Source: Mycobacterium sp. E796 (GTDB lineage: Bacteria; Actinomycetota; Actinomycetes; Mycobacteriales; Mycobacteriaceae). From it: a stretch of 52,229 nt of DNA. This document shows, in pieces, positions 33,513-42,649 of this stretch. The stretch spans positions 1 to 52,229 of the forward strand of contig NZ_LZKK01000095.1 in the NCBI RefSeq assembly GCF_001672815.1, in the 5' to 3' direction. Under the pieces are notes generated by a model. That model worked only from the letters and a program-made list of their open reading frames with translations. It made no database searches and was not told the DNA's origin. A program made the translations under genes and the position numbers. Position 1 is the stretch's first letter. Each line of letters begins with the position of its first letter.

Positions 33513-34505
33513 CTACTTGATCGCGATCGGGTTCACCGGGGAACCCACGGCGCCAACGACCCTCAGGGGCGGCGCGACGAGCTGGAACTCGTACACGCCG
33601 TCGGCCGCGCAGTCGTCCGCCAGCGCGGTGAGGTCCCAGTACTCGCCGAACATCATCCCCATGTCACGCAGGCAAAGCAGATGCAAGGGGAAGGTGATCC
33701 CCTCCACGCCGGAGACCAGGTCCTCCACCTGGAGATTGTCGGCCGCGACCGCCGCGATCTCGTGATCGTGCAGCCACGATGCGCACCGCCAGTCCAATCC
33801 GGAGTAGCCCTCCAGCTTGTTGCCGGTCTCCAGAAACCTTGCCCACCAACCCGTTCGAATCAAGACGATGTCGCCCCGGCCAATCGTCACCCCCTGCGCG
33901 CGAACCACGTCATCGAGTTCCTCGGGCCTGATCGGGTTTCCGGCCTCCAGGAAGACCTGCGCACCGCGATGGCGGACCAGGTCCAGCAGCACACCGCGCG
34001 AGGTGATGCCCTTTCCGTCGACCTTGTCAATGCCACAGTGGAAGGCGCCCATGCTGGTCACTGAATCCGCCGGGAAGCCGTTGTAGAGCTGACCGTCGTA
34101 ATAGACGTGCGACAGCGCATCCCACTGGCTGGCCGCCTGCAACGGCATGATGATCATGTCGTCGTTGAAGCGGAACGGATTGTCGGCCGTCATATAGTCG
34201 CTCAGTTGCTTGGCCAGCGGGTTGCGCGCCCAATCGGGCCCGTATTTCGTGAGCGTGTGGACGTCCCCGCCGTCCACCGTCATGACGTGCACGGGGTTGT
34301 GCCGAAACTCGAAGGCGCCCTGCGGTCCCGAGGCGCCGAAGTCCACACCGAGCGGAAAGACCTTGCCGTGCCGCACCAGGCCCGCGGCTTGCGCGACCTT
34401 GTCGGCGGTGATGAAGTTCAGCGTACCCAGCTCGTCGTCGGCTCCCCACCGCCCCCAGTTGGAGACGTCGCGAGCGACTCGCCGGAAGTCGGTTACGTCG
34501 GCCAC
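33513..34505 (-). CDS. Cyclase family protein (kynurenine formamidase-like fold)
   Basis: A 330-aa protein of the PF04199 cyclase group: NWGRWGADDELGTLNFIT at the N-terminus, then MPLQAASQWDALSHVYYDG, and GDIVLIRTGWW. The usual HxGTHxDxxxH metal motif is changed to QAASQWDALSH: the first His is lost while Asp and the last His remain, as in a larger-protein subgroup. It may be a hydrolase or lyase for a lactone or ring-cleavage product. It overlaps the SDR gene by 13 bases. Confidence 0.85.
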   Translation of the reverse strand: MADVTDFRRVARDVSNWGRWGADDELGTLNFITADKVAQAAGLVRHGKVFPLGVDFGASGPQGAFEFRHNPVHVMTVDGGDVHTLTKYGPDWARNPLAKQLSDYMTADNPFRFNDDMIIMPLQAASQWDALSHVYYDGQLYNGFPADSVTSMGAFHCGIDKVDGKGITSRGVLLDLVRHRGAQVFLEAGNPIRPEELDDVVRAQGVTIGRGDIVLIRTGWWARFLETGNKLEGYSGLDWRCASWLHDHEIAAVAADNLQVEDLVSGVEGITFPLHLLCLRDMGMMFGEYWDLTALADDCAADGVYEFQLVAPPLRVVGAVGSPVNPIAIK

Positions 34506-35320
34506 GGCGCTCCCTTCTCGAGCTCATGGGCGATCGCCGCGCCCACGTTTCCGCCGTCGACCCACAACACCTGACCGGTAATGTAGCTGGCCGCTCGGCT
34601 GTTGAGAAACACTAAGACCGAGGCCTGTTCGGCCGGCTCGGAAACGCGGCCCAGCGGCTTGGGGATGTCGTCGAGGAAGCCCTGTCCGTACGCCGCGCGC
34701 AGCTGGTCGAGGATCGGGGTTTCGGTGACGCCGGGGCCGGTGCAGTTGATGCGGATGCCCCGCGCGCCAAGGGGTGCGGCTTTACGCATGGTGTAAAGGA
34801 TGATCGCCTCTTTGGACAGTTGGTAGCCGCCGCCGGCCAGCGCATCGGGGTGCGCGTGACACCAGTCGATGCCTTCGGCCATCGTCGCGGCGTTCAGCAG
34901 CGGCGCCACCGCCCCCAAGTGGTCGCGGTACGCCGCCGCGGCCAGTGAGGACACGCTGACAATCGACGATCCCGCGGGCATCTTGTCGATCAGCGCCTCG
35001 GTGAGCTGCCGCAGTCCCAGGAAGTTTATGGTGACGACCAGCGGGGGATCACCGATCCCGGACGAGACGCCCGCCACGTTGAACAGCGCGTCGACCGGCC
35101 CCTCGACGGCGGCTGCCGCCCGATCGATCGAGACCGGATCGGCAAGGTCGACCTCGTGAAAACCGTTGAGCTCGAAGGCCGGGCGGCACTTGTCCAGCCC
35201 GACGACGTCGGCCCCGAGTTCACTGAGCTGCCGCACCACATGCTCGCCGATGCCCGAGGCACATCCGGTCACCACGGCGCGGCGGCCGTCGTAACGCCAC
35301 AGATCGTCGATCCGTCCCAC
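34493..35320 (-). CDS. 3-alpha-hydroxysteroid dehydrogenase-like SDR
   Basis: A 275-aa SDR with TGCASGIGEHV, NVAGVS, VSVSSLAA and GYQLSKEA (Tyr-xxx-Lys). A long insert between Ser and Tyr (LLNAATMAEGIDWCHAHPDA) is like the extended loop of 3-alpha-hydroxysteroid dehydrogenase/carbonyl reductase. GTG 35320 start. It lies between the luciferase-like and cyclase genes in the mhp-like operon. A hydroxysteroid substrate is only a possibility. Confidence 0.87.
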   Translation of the reverse strand: MGRIDDLWRYDGRRAVVTGCASGIGEHVVRQLSELGADVVGLDKCRPAFELNGFHEVDLADPVSIDRAAAAVEGPVDALFNVAGVSSGIGDPPLVVTINFLGLRQLTEALIDKMPAGSSIVSVSSLAAAAYRDHLGAVAPLLNAATMAEGIDWCHAHPDALAGGGYQLSKEAIILYTMRKAAPLGARGIRINCTGPGVTETPILDQLRAAYGQGFLDDIPKPLGRVSEPAEQASVLVFLNSRAASYITGQVLWVDGGNVGAAIAHELEKGAPWPT

Positions 35321-35340
35321 GGCTCAATCCGCTTCCGGCG

Positions 35341-36645
35341 TCACTTGCCCTTCTCTTGCTCCTTGGCGCGTCGCGCGGCCTGGACGCGGCCCTCGTTGAT
35401 CTCCGCCATGGCCTCGGGGATCTCGCTGGCGGTGAACTTGTCACGGCCGGTGGGCAGGCCGCCGAAGGCGTAGGTTTCGTCGAACAGCGGCGCGGTCGAC
35501 TTCGGCCGGCGCGCCTCCACCTTCTCGATGACGGGCTCGAGCCGCTTGGCCTTGTCGGCCACCGCCTTTGCGTCGCGCTCGATGAACTCGGGCAGCACCT
35601 CTTTGCCCATCAGCTCGATGGATTCCATGGTCCCCTCATGGCTGCGCGGGTTGAGCAGCAGGATGATCTCGTCCACGCCGCTCTCCTCGTAACCCCGCAG
35701 GAATTCGCGCACGGTGTCCGGGGATCCGATCGCGCCGCGTCCGGGGCCGTAGGCCAGCGTCGGATCCTTCTCGACCTCTTCGAGGTATCGCTTCCACACC
35801 CCGGTCCGGCCGGGAACGTGCATCCCGGTCAGGTAGTAGTGCATGATCCCGAACGAAAAGAATCCACCGCCCTGCCCCAGTCGCTGCAGGGCCTCATCTT
35901 CCGTCTTGGCGACCATCATCGACAGGTCGCCACCGATGGCCAGGATGTTCGGGTTGATCTGTGGCGTGATGGGCACGCCGCTCTCCTCGAATTCCTTGTA
36001 GTAGCCGTTGACCCGGTCGGTCAGCGGCCCGGGACCCGTGTACGCGAAGCTCAGTGCGCCGATGCATTTTTGGGCGGCCATCTGTACGCTCGCCGGCCGC
36101 GTGCAGGCCACCCAGACCGGGGGATGCGGCTTTTGCAGCGGCTTGGGAATGACGTTGCGGGGCGGCATCTGGATTTGGTCGCCCTTGAAGCCGGTGAACG
36201 GCTCCTCGATCATGCATCGGATCGAGACCTCGAGGGCCTCCTCCCACTGGGCGCGCTTGTCGGCGGGGTCAACATCGAAGCCGCCGAGTTCGCCGACGGA
36301 GGAGCCTTCCCCGGTGCCGAACTCGACGCGCCCGTTGGAGAGCAGGTCGAGGGTCGCGATGCGTTCGGCGACTCGCGCGGGGTGGTTGACCGCGGGCAGC
36401 AGGTGCATGATCCCGAACCCGAGCCGGATGTTCTTGGTCCGCTGGCTGGCCGCGGCCAGGAAGATCTCCGGCGCGGTCGAATGGCAGTACTCCTCGAGGA
36501 AGTGATGCTCGGTGAGCCAGACGGTCGAGAACCCCGCCTTGTCTGCGGCCTCCACCTCGTCCAGGCACTCCTGCAACAGGACATGTTCGTCGTCCGGCGC
36601 CCACGGACGCGGCAGGGCGAACTCGTAGAACAGCGAAATTTTCAT
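35341..36645 (-). CDS. LLM-class flavin-dependent oxidoreductase
   Basis: A 434-aa luciferase-like TIM barrel, starting MKISLFYEFALPRPW, with VWLTEHHFLEEYCHSTAPEI, LGFGIMHLLPAVNHPARVAE and RVEFGTGEGSSVGE, all family hallmarks. The C-terminal tail is long and basic (ARRAKEQEKGK). Such enzymes use FMNH2 or F420 for oxygenation or reduction; no F420 signature can be asserted. Fifth gene of the mhp-like operon, 19 bases after the flavoprotein. Confidence 0.9.
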   Translation of the reverse strand: MKISLFYEFALPRPWAPDDEHVLLQECLDEVEAADKAGFSTVWLTEHHFLEEYCHSTAPEIFLAAASQRTKNIRLGFGIMHLLPAVNHPARVAERIATLDLLSNGRVEFGTGEGSSVGELGGFDVDPADKRAQWEEALEVSIRCMIEEPFTGFKGDQIQMPPRNVIPKPLQKPHPPVWVACTRPASVQMAAQKCIGALSFAYTGPGPLTDRVNGYYKEFEESGVPITPQINPNILAIGGDLSMMVAKTEDEALQRLGQGGGFFSFGIMHYYLTGMHVPGRTGVWKRYLEEVEKDPTLAYGPGRGAIGSPDTVREFLRGYEESGVDEIILLLNPRSHEGTMESIELMGKEVLPEFIERDAKAVADKAKRLEPVIEKVEARRPKSTAPLFDETYAFGGLPTGRDKFTASEIPEAMAEINEGRVQAARRAKEQEKGK

Positions 36646-36664
36646 TGATTACCTCCCATATGAG

Positions 36665-38401
36665 TTAAGGGGTCTGCTTATCGGGCTGGGCCGCAAGGTG
36701 TTTGGCGGCCACGTAGCCGAACGTCATGGCCGGGCCGATGGTCGCCCCGGCGCCGGCATAGCTGCGGCCCATGACCGGGGCCGACGTGTTGCCCACCGCG
36801 TAGAGGCCCCGCACCACGGTGCCGTCGGGCCGCAGCACGCGGGCGTGTTCGTCGACGCGCAGCCCACCCGAGGTACCCAGGTCGCCGAGGACGATTCGGA
36901 ATGCGTAGTACGGCGGCCTGCCCAACGGATACAGGTTCGGGTTGGGCAGGGTCGGATCGCCGTAATAGTTGTCGTAGACGCTGTCGCCGCGGTTGAAGTC
37001 GTCGTCGTGCCCCTTGCGCGCCAGTTCGTTGAAGCGGCTTGCGGTTTCGGAAAGTTGATGTGCCGGTACTCCTATCTTGGCGGCCATTTCATCCCACGTC
37101 ATGGCCGCTTTGACCACGCCCGATTCCAGCCAGGCGGCGGGAACCTTACGGCCGGTGGGTACCGGCGCGCCGGGAATCTTCGGGATCGGGAGATGGCCGC
37201 CGATGACATACCGATTCCACGACCGGTGATCGGTGATGAGCCAGCACGGAATGTGGGTCACCCCCGACTTCTGGCCGTCGATCATGGCGTGGCCGAAGTC
37301 CATGTAGGGCGCCGCCTCGTTGATGAAGCGTTTCCCGTCGCCGTTGACGATGAACTGCGCGGGCATCATCCGCTCGTTGAGCATGAATTGCATCCGGCCG
37401 TCGGGCCACTGGATCGCCGGGAACCACCACGCCTCGTCCAGTAGTTCGGTTGCGGCGCCTACCTTCTCGCCCGCACGGATGCCGTCGCCCAAGGCGGCGG
37501 GGTTGCCGAAGCTCCAATCCTGCTCGATCACCGGCAGCTGTTCTTTGCGCCAGGCGAGGTCGTGGTCGAAGCCGCCCGAGGCCAGGATGACTCCCCGTCG
37601 GGCGCCGACCCGCTGGGTGGCGCCGTTGCGCTCCACCACGACCCCGGTTACCGCGCCGCCCGCGTCGGTGAGCAATTCGACCATCGGCGACTCCAACCAC
37701 AGGGGGACGCCGCGTTCCCGCATGGCCAGCCTGAGCCGCGCGGCCAATGACTGGCCGATCGCCGCCATCCGCTCACCGAAAACTCGGGCCCGGACCATCC
37801 GCGCGATCAGCTTCAACAGGACGCCCTTGCCGGCCCAGGACTGTCTGATCCGGTAGAACGTCCGAAGCTCCTTGGGACCCAGCCAGATTCCCTTCGGCGC
37901 GAGTGCCAACGGCGCCAGCAGCGTTTGCTCGTCGGGGCCCAGCTTGCGCAGGTCGATGGGGGGCACATTGATCGTGCTGCCAAGCTCGGAGCCGCCGGGC
38001 AGTTCGGGGTAGTAATCGGCGTACCCCGGCTTCCAGACGAACTCGAACCAGCCCGAAAGGTTCTCGAGGAACTCGAGCATCCGCGGCGCCGAATCGACAT
38101 ACTGGCGTATCCGTGCCTCGCCGACCAGACCGTCGGTGATCTGCCGGAGGTACTCGACGACTCCTTCGGGCGACGGGGCGTAGCCTTCCCTGCGCTGTGC
38201 CGGTGCTCCGGGAACCCAGATGCCCCCGCCCGAAAGTGCGGTGGAGCCACCGAAGTGAGAGGACTTCTCCACCACCAGGGCGTCCAGTCCCGACGCGTGC
38301 GCGGTCAGGGCCGCGGTCATGCCACCGCCGCCGGAGCCGACGACGAGAACGTCGACGATGTGGTCGAAGACGCCGGAGGCGCCGGGGAACGAAGAAGTCA
38401 T
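36665..38401 (-). CDS. KstD-like FAD-dependent dehydrogenase
   Basis: A 578-aa flavoprotein of the fumarate reductase/3-ketosteroid dehydrogenase family. It has [20 protein letters not shown] and [20 protein letters not shown] for FAD, and [20 protein letters not shown] and [19 protein letters not shown] near the end. The YYA-GxLGTxGG segment resembles the KstD active-site region, so Delta1-dehydrogenation of a ketone is likely; steroid specificity is unproven. ATG overlaps the mhpB stop (ATGA). Confidence 0.88.
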   Translation of the reverse strand: MTSSFPGASGVFDHIVDVLVVGSGGGGMTAALTAHASGLDALVVEKSSHFGGSTALSGGGIWVPGAPAQRREGYAPSPEGVVEYLRQITDGLVGEARIRQYVDSAPRMLEFLENLSGWFEFVWKPGYADYYPELPGGSELGSTINVPPIDLRKLGPDEQTLLAPLALAPKGIWLGPKELRTFYRIRQSWAGKGVLLKLIARMVRARVFGERMAAIGQSLAARLRLAMRERGVPLWLESPMVELLTDAGGAVTGVVVERNGATQRVGARRGVILASGGFDHDLAWRKEQLPVIEQDWSFGNPAALGDGIRAGEKVGAATELLDEAWWFPAIQWPDGRMQFMLNERMMPAQFIVNGDGKRFINEAAPYMDFGHAMIDGQKSGVTHIPCWLITDHRSWNRYVIGGHLPIPKIPGAPVPTGRKVPAAWLESGVVKAAMTWDEMAAKIGVPAHQLSETASRFNELARKGHDDDFNRGDSVYDNYYGDPTLPNPNLYPLGRPPYYAFRIVLGDLGTSGGLRVDEHARVLRPDGTVVRGLYAVGNTSAPVMGRSYAGAGATIGPAMTFGYVAAKHLAAQPDKQTP

Positions 38402-39336
38402 TGCGGCACTGCCGTCCGGATGGCGAAACCGGCGATCAGTTCGGGGGCCGGTTTGTAGTACTCCAGCGTCGTCCGGTACGGCCCGGCGGCCTGTAGGGCC
38501 GCAAACGCCGCCACCCACGTCCTGATCTCTTGCGCGGAGCTGCCGCCCTCGTGGGCGATGAACGAGTTCGACCATTGATCGAGCTCGGAAAGCCGTCCGC
38601 TGTCGATGATCTCGAGGAATCGATGGTCCCACGCAGGGTTGAGCGGTTGGAGAGCACTCTGGCCGGCCGCGAAAGTCTTGGCCGCGTCGATCACGGCGAG
38701 CTGGCGGGCTTGCCGCTGCTCCGGCGTCATCGGTTGGCCATGCACGATCCGCTCGCGCACCGGCGCGGGCGCGGTCGCCAGTGTCGGCACTGGCGGACTG
38801 TGGGAGAGTCCCCCGGATCCCAACAGCAGGACCCGTTTGTCCAAGGTGGCCAGGTAGTTGCCCACCGCGGTGCCCAGCGCCCGGCACCGGTGCAACGGTC
38901 CCAGCGGCACGGCGACCGCGTTGAGGAAGATCGGTATCACCGGGCGCGCGGTGGCGGCACCGAAAAGCTTTTCCAGCGGCTGGACGGCGCCATGATCGAC
39001 GTCCATGCTGGCCGACACCGCCACGTCGACCCCGGCACCCAGAACCGCCTTGGCGCATTCGCCGGCAAGGTCTTCCGGAACGTCGAGGGGCCCGGCGTAG
39101 GTGCCGTAGTCCCCCACGCCGTTGGCGCTGGTGCCGATGCAGAACGGCGGCATCACCTTGTAGAAGAACCCGTTGTAGTGGTCCGGCGAGAACGTCACGA
39201 CGAGATCGGGCCGGAAGTCCTGCACGAATTCTCGCGCGTGGGCGATCGCGCCTTCGATGTCGTCAAGCAGGTCCTGCGACGGCCCCGGAAGATTCAGCAG
39301 CGGGCTGTGTGACATACAGCACAGAGCCAGTGTCAC
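38398..39336 (-). CDS. mhpB: 2,3-dihydroxyphenylpropionate 1,2-dioxygenase (MhpB, LigB superfamily)
   Basis: A 312-aa extradiol dioxygenase aligning almost without gaps to E. coli Mhp[63 protein letters not shown] and NPAWDHRF. The catalytic histidines of MhpB fall at the same numbers (H115, H179) when GTG 39336 is used, which fixes the start. It meta-cleaves 2,3-dihydroxyphenylpropionate or a similar catechol with Fe(II) and O2. It overlaps mhpA by 74 bases. Confidence 0.93.
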   Translation of the reverse strand: MTLALCCMSHSPLLNLPGPSQDLLDDIEGAIAHAREFVQDFRPDLVVTFSPDHYNGFFYKVMPPFCIGTSANGVGDYGTYAGPLDVPEDLAGECAKAVLGAGVDVAVSASMDVDHGAVQPLEKLFGAATARPVIPIFLNAVAVPLGPLHRCRALGTAVGNYLATLDKRVLLLGSGGLSHSPPVPTLATAPAPVRERIVHGQPMTPEQRQARQLAVIDAAKTFAAGQSALQPLNPAWDHRFLEIIDSGRLSELDQWSNSFIAHEGGSSAQEIRTWVAAFAALQAAGPYRTTLEYYKPAPELIAGFAIRTAVPQ

Positions 39337-40969
39337 TTGGCAAATCACCCCCTCCCGGCTTGAGTGCGAGCGCGTCGAAAAGGCGGGCGCTGAGCTCCGG
39401 TGCGCGCTGGGCGATGCACGCACCGGCGATGCACCGATCGGGCCGCAGGAATAGCACCGACTCCTGATGGGAGTCGAACCAGGCCTTCAGCCCGCCGTTG
39501 CGGTCGCCGACGATCACGACGTCAGGTTCGTCGTGCCCGTCCCAGTGCAGCTGGGTTAGGGGGCGTAACGCAAAGAATTTCGCACCCAAGGCTTTCCAAC
39601 TGTCAAACGCCTCGTCTCCGAGGATCTTGCGCGGGTTGTTGTTCCAGCACACCACGGCCAGCCAGTTGCCCAGCACGTCGTCCAGCAGCACATCCTGCTT
39701 GGTGCGCGTGTCGACCCGGGGTTGGATGAACAGCGTGCCGACCGGCGAGTCGGCCCGGCCGGGCTCCGTGTGCACGACGGCCCCCTGGTCGTAACGCGGC
39801 ATCGGCTTGAACCGCATCTCCAGCACATACCGCTTGAGCGAAGGCACAATTGACGCCGAGCGCACCAGGACATCGCGCAGACCGGCCACCCGTCGGTTCG
39901 TCGGGGAGATCGCGCGGCCGACCATCGTGGACAGGTCGATCATCGCCCGCGCATGCTTGCGGCGCTCGATGTCGTAGGTATCCAGCAGCGCATCGTCGGC
40001 CAGGCCGCGCACCACCGCGGCGAGCTTCCAGCCGAGATTGAACGCATCGCGAATCCCGCTGTTGTAGCCCTGCCCCTGCCACACCGGCATCAGGTGCGCC
40101 GCGTCCCCGGCCAACAGCAGCCGGCCCGAACGGAACGCGCCGGCGATCCGCGAGTGATGGGTATAGACGCGGCGCCGAATCACGTCGACCTGGTCGGGAT
40201 GTGGCACCATCCGCGACAGCATCTGCCGCAGGAATGCCGGATCCTCGGCCTTCTCGTCGGACTCGTCGCCGTGAATCATGAACTCGAAGCGGCGAATTCC
40301 GTGCGCGATCGATATCGACGCATAGGGGCGTTCGGGGTCGGCTCCCACTTCACTGTTGGGGTGGCCGAGCGGATCGTTGGCGACGTCGACCACCAGCCAG
40401 CGCGTCGAGGACGTCGTCCCGTCGAACGACACGCCCATCATGCGCCGGGTCATGCTGCGGCCGCCGTCGCACCCGACGACGTAGCGGGCCCGCACCGTGG
40501 ATGTGTCGCCATCAGCGCCGCATTCGACCGTCACAACGTCGTCGGTTTGCGCGCACGAGGTCATCGGACGGCTCCACCGGACGTCGACGTGCTCAAATCG
40601 TTCGAGACCGCGCAGCAATTCGGCGTCGACGAGCGGCTGCACGAACCCGTTGCGCTTTGGCCAGCCGAAACGTGCGTCGGGCGGTGCCATTTCGGCGAGC
40701 ACGCGACGCTTGGCGTCGACGAAGCGAAGGATCTGGTTCGGGACGGTGTGCGGCAGGATGCGGTCGACCAGGCCGATCGACTGGAAGGTGCGCAGCCCCT
40801 CGTCGTCGAGCCCCACTCCACGCGGGTAGTCGATCAGGCTGTCACGCTCGTCGATGACCAGGGTCCGAACACCCTGCAGGCCAAGAATATTCGCCAGAGT
40901 CAGGCCGACCGGGCCGGCGCCGACGACCACAACGTCGAAGTCGAGGTGCTGGCCGTCGCTGCTCATCAC
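39263..40969 (-). CDS. mhpA: 3-(3-hydroxyphenyl)propionate hydroxylase (MhpA-like)
   Basis: A 568-aa class A flavin monooxygenase. [20 protein letters not shown] binds [20 protein letters not shown] is the DG fold, and [20 protein letters not shown] the GD motif. Length and order match MhpA. It hydroxylates 3-hydroxyphenylpropionate or 3-hydroxycinnamate to the 2,3-diol that MhpB cleaves, with NADH. GTG 40969 overlaps the hydrolase stop; ATG 40966 is an alternative start. The C-terminus runs 74 bases into mhpB. Confidence 0.93.
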   Translation of the reverse strand: MMSSDGQHLDFDVVVVGAGPVGLTLANILGLQGVRTLVIDERDSLIDYPRGVGLDDEGLRTFQSIGLVDRILPHTVPNQILRFVDAKRRVLAEMAPPDARFGWPKRNGFVQPLVDAELLRGLERFEHVDVRWSRPMTSCAQTDDVVTVECGADGDTSTVRARYVVGCDGGRSMTRRMMGVSFDGTTSSTRWLVVDVANDPLGHPNSEVGADPERPYASISIAHGIRRFEFMIHGDESDEKAEDPAFLRQMLSRMVPHPDQVDVIRRRVYTHHSRIAGAFRSGRLLLAGDAAHLMPVWQGQGYNSGIRDAFNLGWKLAAVVRGLADDALLDTYDIERRKHARAMIDLSTMVGRAISPTNRRVAGLRDVLVRSASIVPSLKRYVLEMRFKPMPRYDQGAVVHTEPGRADSPVGTLFIQPRVDTRTKQDVLLDDVLGNWLAVVCWNNNPRKILGDEAFDSWKALGAKFFALRPLTQLHWDGHDEPDVVIVGDRNGGLKAWFDSHQESVLFLRPDRCIAGACIAQRAPELSARLFDALALKPGGGDLPSDTGSVLYVTQPAAESSGAVAGPA

Positions 40970-41829
40970 CGGCCCAGCAGGAAGTCGAGATGTAGGCGGT
41001 TGAAGGTCTTGGCGTCCTCGTACTGCGGCCAGTGACCGCAGCCGGGCATCAGCTCGAAGCGCGCGTTGGGAATCATCGACGCGATGCGGCGGCCCTCGGT
41101 CACGTCGGCGGTCGGGTCATCACTGGTCCACAGCACAAGCGTCGGCGAGGTGATCGAACCGTATTCGTCCGGGGAGATGATGTTGCGGGCCCGGATCTCG
41201 GGATCCTGCAGCGCCATGATGTCGCGCATGGCGTCGACGAATCCCGGTTGGCGGTATACCCGTTGGCGGCTGGCGACCAGGTCGTCGTAGTCCTTGGACT
41301 TGTCCGCCATCAGCCATTTGATCCGCGCTTGGACCGTCTCCCAGGTCGGGTTCTCGGCGGCCGCCATGGACAGCGTGATGATCCGCTGCATCACCGCCGG
41401 GTCGGCCTGGGAGCCGCCTGCGGTGTTGAGGACCAGTCGGTCGACCGTGTCGGGATGGTCGATGGCGGCGCGCGCCGCCACCCAGCCGCCGAGCGATTCA
41501 CCGCTGAGGCTGGCGCGATCGACCCCGATGGCGCGCAGCACCTCCAGCAGGTGGTCGACGTAGTGGCCCACCTCCAGCGGGTGACCCGGTTTGTCGGTGT
41601 AGCCGTGACCCAGCATGTCGATCGACCAGGTCCAGAAATGCTCGGCGTGCGCGGCCAGGTTCCGAACGTATGCCTCGGCGTGGCCGCCTGATCCGTGCAG
41701 GAACACCAGCACCGGCTTGCCGGAGTCGCCGGCGCGCAGGTAGCGGGTGCGCACTCCCCCGGCATGGAGGTAGCCCTGCGAAAACGCGACACCCTGGAGA
41801 TCGCTCCATATGCTCTCGAATTCCGCCAC
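40966..41829 (-). CDS. Alpha/beta hydrolase, MhpC-like ring-cleavage product hydrolase
   Basis: A 287-aa hydrolase: [15 protein letters not shown], nucleophile elbow GESLGG (S112), [10 protein letters not shown] (Asp) and [15 protein letters not shown] (His). The C-terminal segment resembles MhpC. It would hydrolyse the meta-cleavage product made by MhpB. I prefer GTG 41829, preceded by GAGAGGGA; GTG 41841 is in frame upstream. It is the first gene of an operon that runs to 32678, under a palindrome at 41899. Confidence 0.88.
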   Translation of the reverse strand: MAEFESIWSDLQGVAFSQGYLHAGGVRTRYLRAGDSGKPVLVFLHGSGGHAEAYVRNLAAHAEHFWTWSIDMLGHGYTDKPGHPLEVGHYVDHLLEVLRAIGVDRASLSGESLGGWVAARAAIDHPDTVDRLVLNTAGGSQADPAVMQRIITLSMAAAENPTWETVQARIKWLMADKSKDYDDLVASRQRVYRQPGFVDAMRDIMALQDPEIRARNIISPDEYGSITSPTLVLWTSDDPTADVTEGRRIASMIPNARFELMPGCGHWPQYEDAKTFNRLHLDFLLGR

Positions 41830-41887
41830 GGTCCCTCTCACGCCTGCTGGTAGTCGGAAATATTGTTCTCGTCTTTGACCTACGATG

Positions 41888-41914
41888 TGTGCTAATATCG
41901 CACATTAATGTGCG
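41888..41914. promoter_or_regulatory. IclR-type operator in divergent mhp promoter region
   Basis: CGCACATTAATGTGCG at 41899-41914 is a perfect 16-bp palindrome, and TGTGC-N7-GCACA at 41888-41904 overlaps it, sharing the GCACA half. It lies in the 128-base gap between the hydrolase start (-) and the IclR start (+), with a TTGACC -35 candidate at 41875. It probably binds the adjacent regulator. Confidence 0.75.
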
Positions 41915-41957
41915 TTATCTATAGAGCTTCGCTCTCCCACGAGGGTCTGTCAAGGTC

Positions 41958-42623
41958 ATGACCGGCTCCCAGACGCTGGCCAGGGGGCTCACCGCGCTGC
42001 AGATGGTGGCCGATTCGCCGAATGGGCTCACCATGCAGCAACTGGCCGACCAGCTCGGGGTGCATCGCACCATCGCCTACCGACTGCTTGGCACGCTCAC
42101 CGACTTTCGGTTGGTGGCCAAGGGAGACGACGGGCGTTACCGGCCCGCGGCCGGCCTGGCGGTGCTCGGCGCGTCGTTCGATCGCAACGTAAGGCAGGTC
42201 AGCCTGCCGATCCTGCGCGCGCTGGCCGACGACCTGAGCACCACCGTGTCGCTGCTCATCGCCGAGGGCGATCAGCAGGTGGCGGTCGCGGTGATCGTGC
42301 CCAGCCATGTCGCCTATCAACTGTCCTTCCACGAGGGCAGTCGATATCCCTTGGACCGCGGCGCCGCGGGAATCGCCTTGCTCGCGAACATGCCGCCGCG
42401 CCCGGGCGAGCGAGAGCTGGTGGCGAAAACTCGCGAATGCGGCTGGGTGATCACCTACGGCGAGATCGAACCGAACACTTACGGTTTGGCCGTCCCGGTC
42501 AACCGCCCCGCGCCGTCCCCGCCGACGTGCATCAACCTCATCTCGCACCGTGAGGACGTCGTGATGCGCGGCAAGGACGCGGTCATCACCGCCGCGAAGC
42601 AGTTGTCGGAGCTGTTGAGCTAG
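41958..42623 (+). CDS. IclR family regulator (MhpR-like position)
   Basis: A 221-aa regulator with N-terminal winged helix (GLTALQMVADSPNGLTMQQL, then GVHRTIAYRLLGTLTDFRLV) and an IclR effector domain (LDRGAAGIALLANMPP, YGLAVPV). E. coli MhpR, the mhp activator, is also IclR-family, and here the gene is divergent from mhpCAB-like genes. Effector likely the phenylpropionate substrate or a relative; not proven. Slightly shorter than typical (about 250). Confidence 0.9.
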   Translation: MTGSQTLARGLTALQMVADSPNGLTMQQLADQLGVHRTIAYRLLGTLTDFRLVAKGDDGRYRPAAGLAVLGASFDRNVRQVSLPILRALADDLSTTVSLLIAEGDQQVAVAVIVPSHVAYQLSFHEGSRYPLDRGAAGIALLANMPPRPGERELVAKTRECGWVITYGEIEPNTYGLAVPVNRPAPSPPTCINLISHREDVVMRGKDAVITAAKQLSELLS

Positions 42624-42649
42624 CCACTGAGCTGAAGGGATAACCGTCC

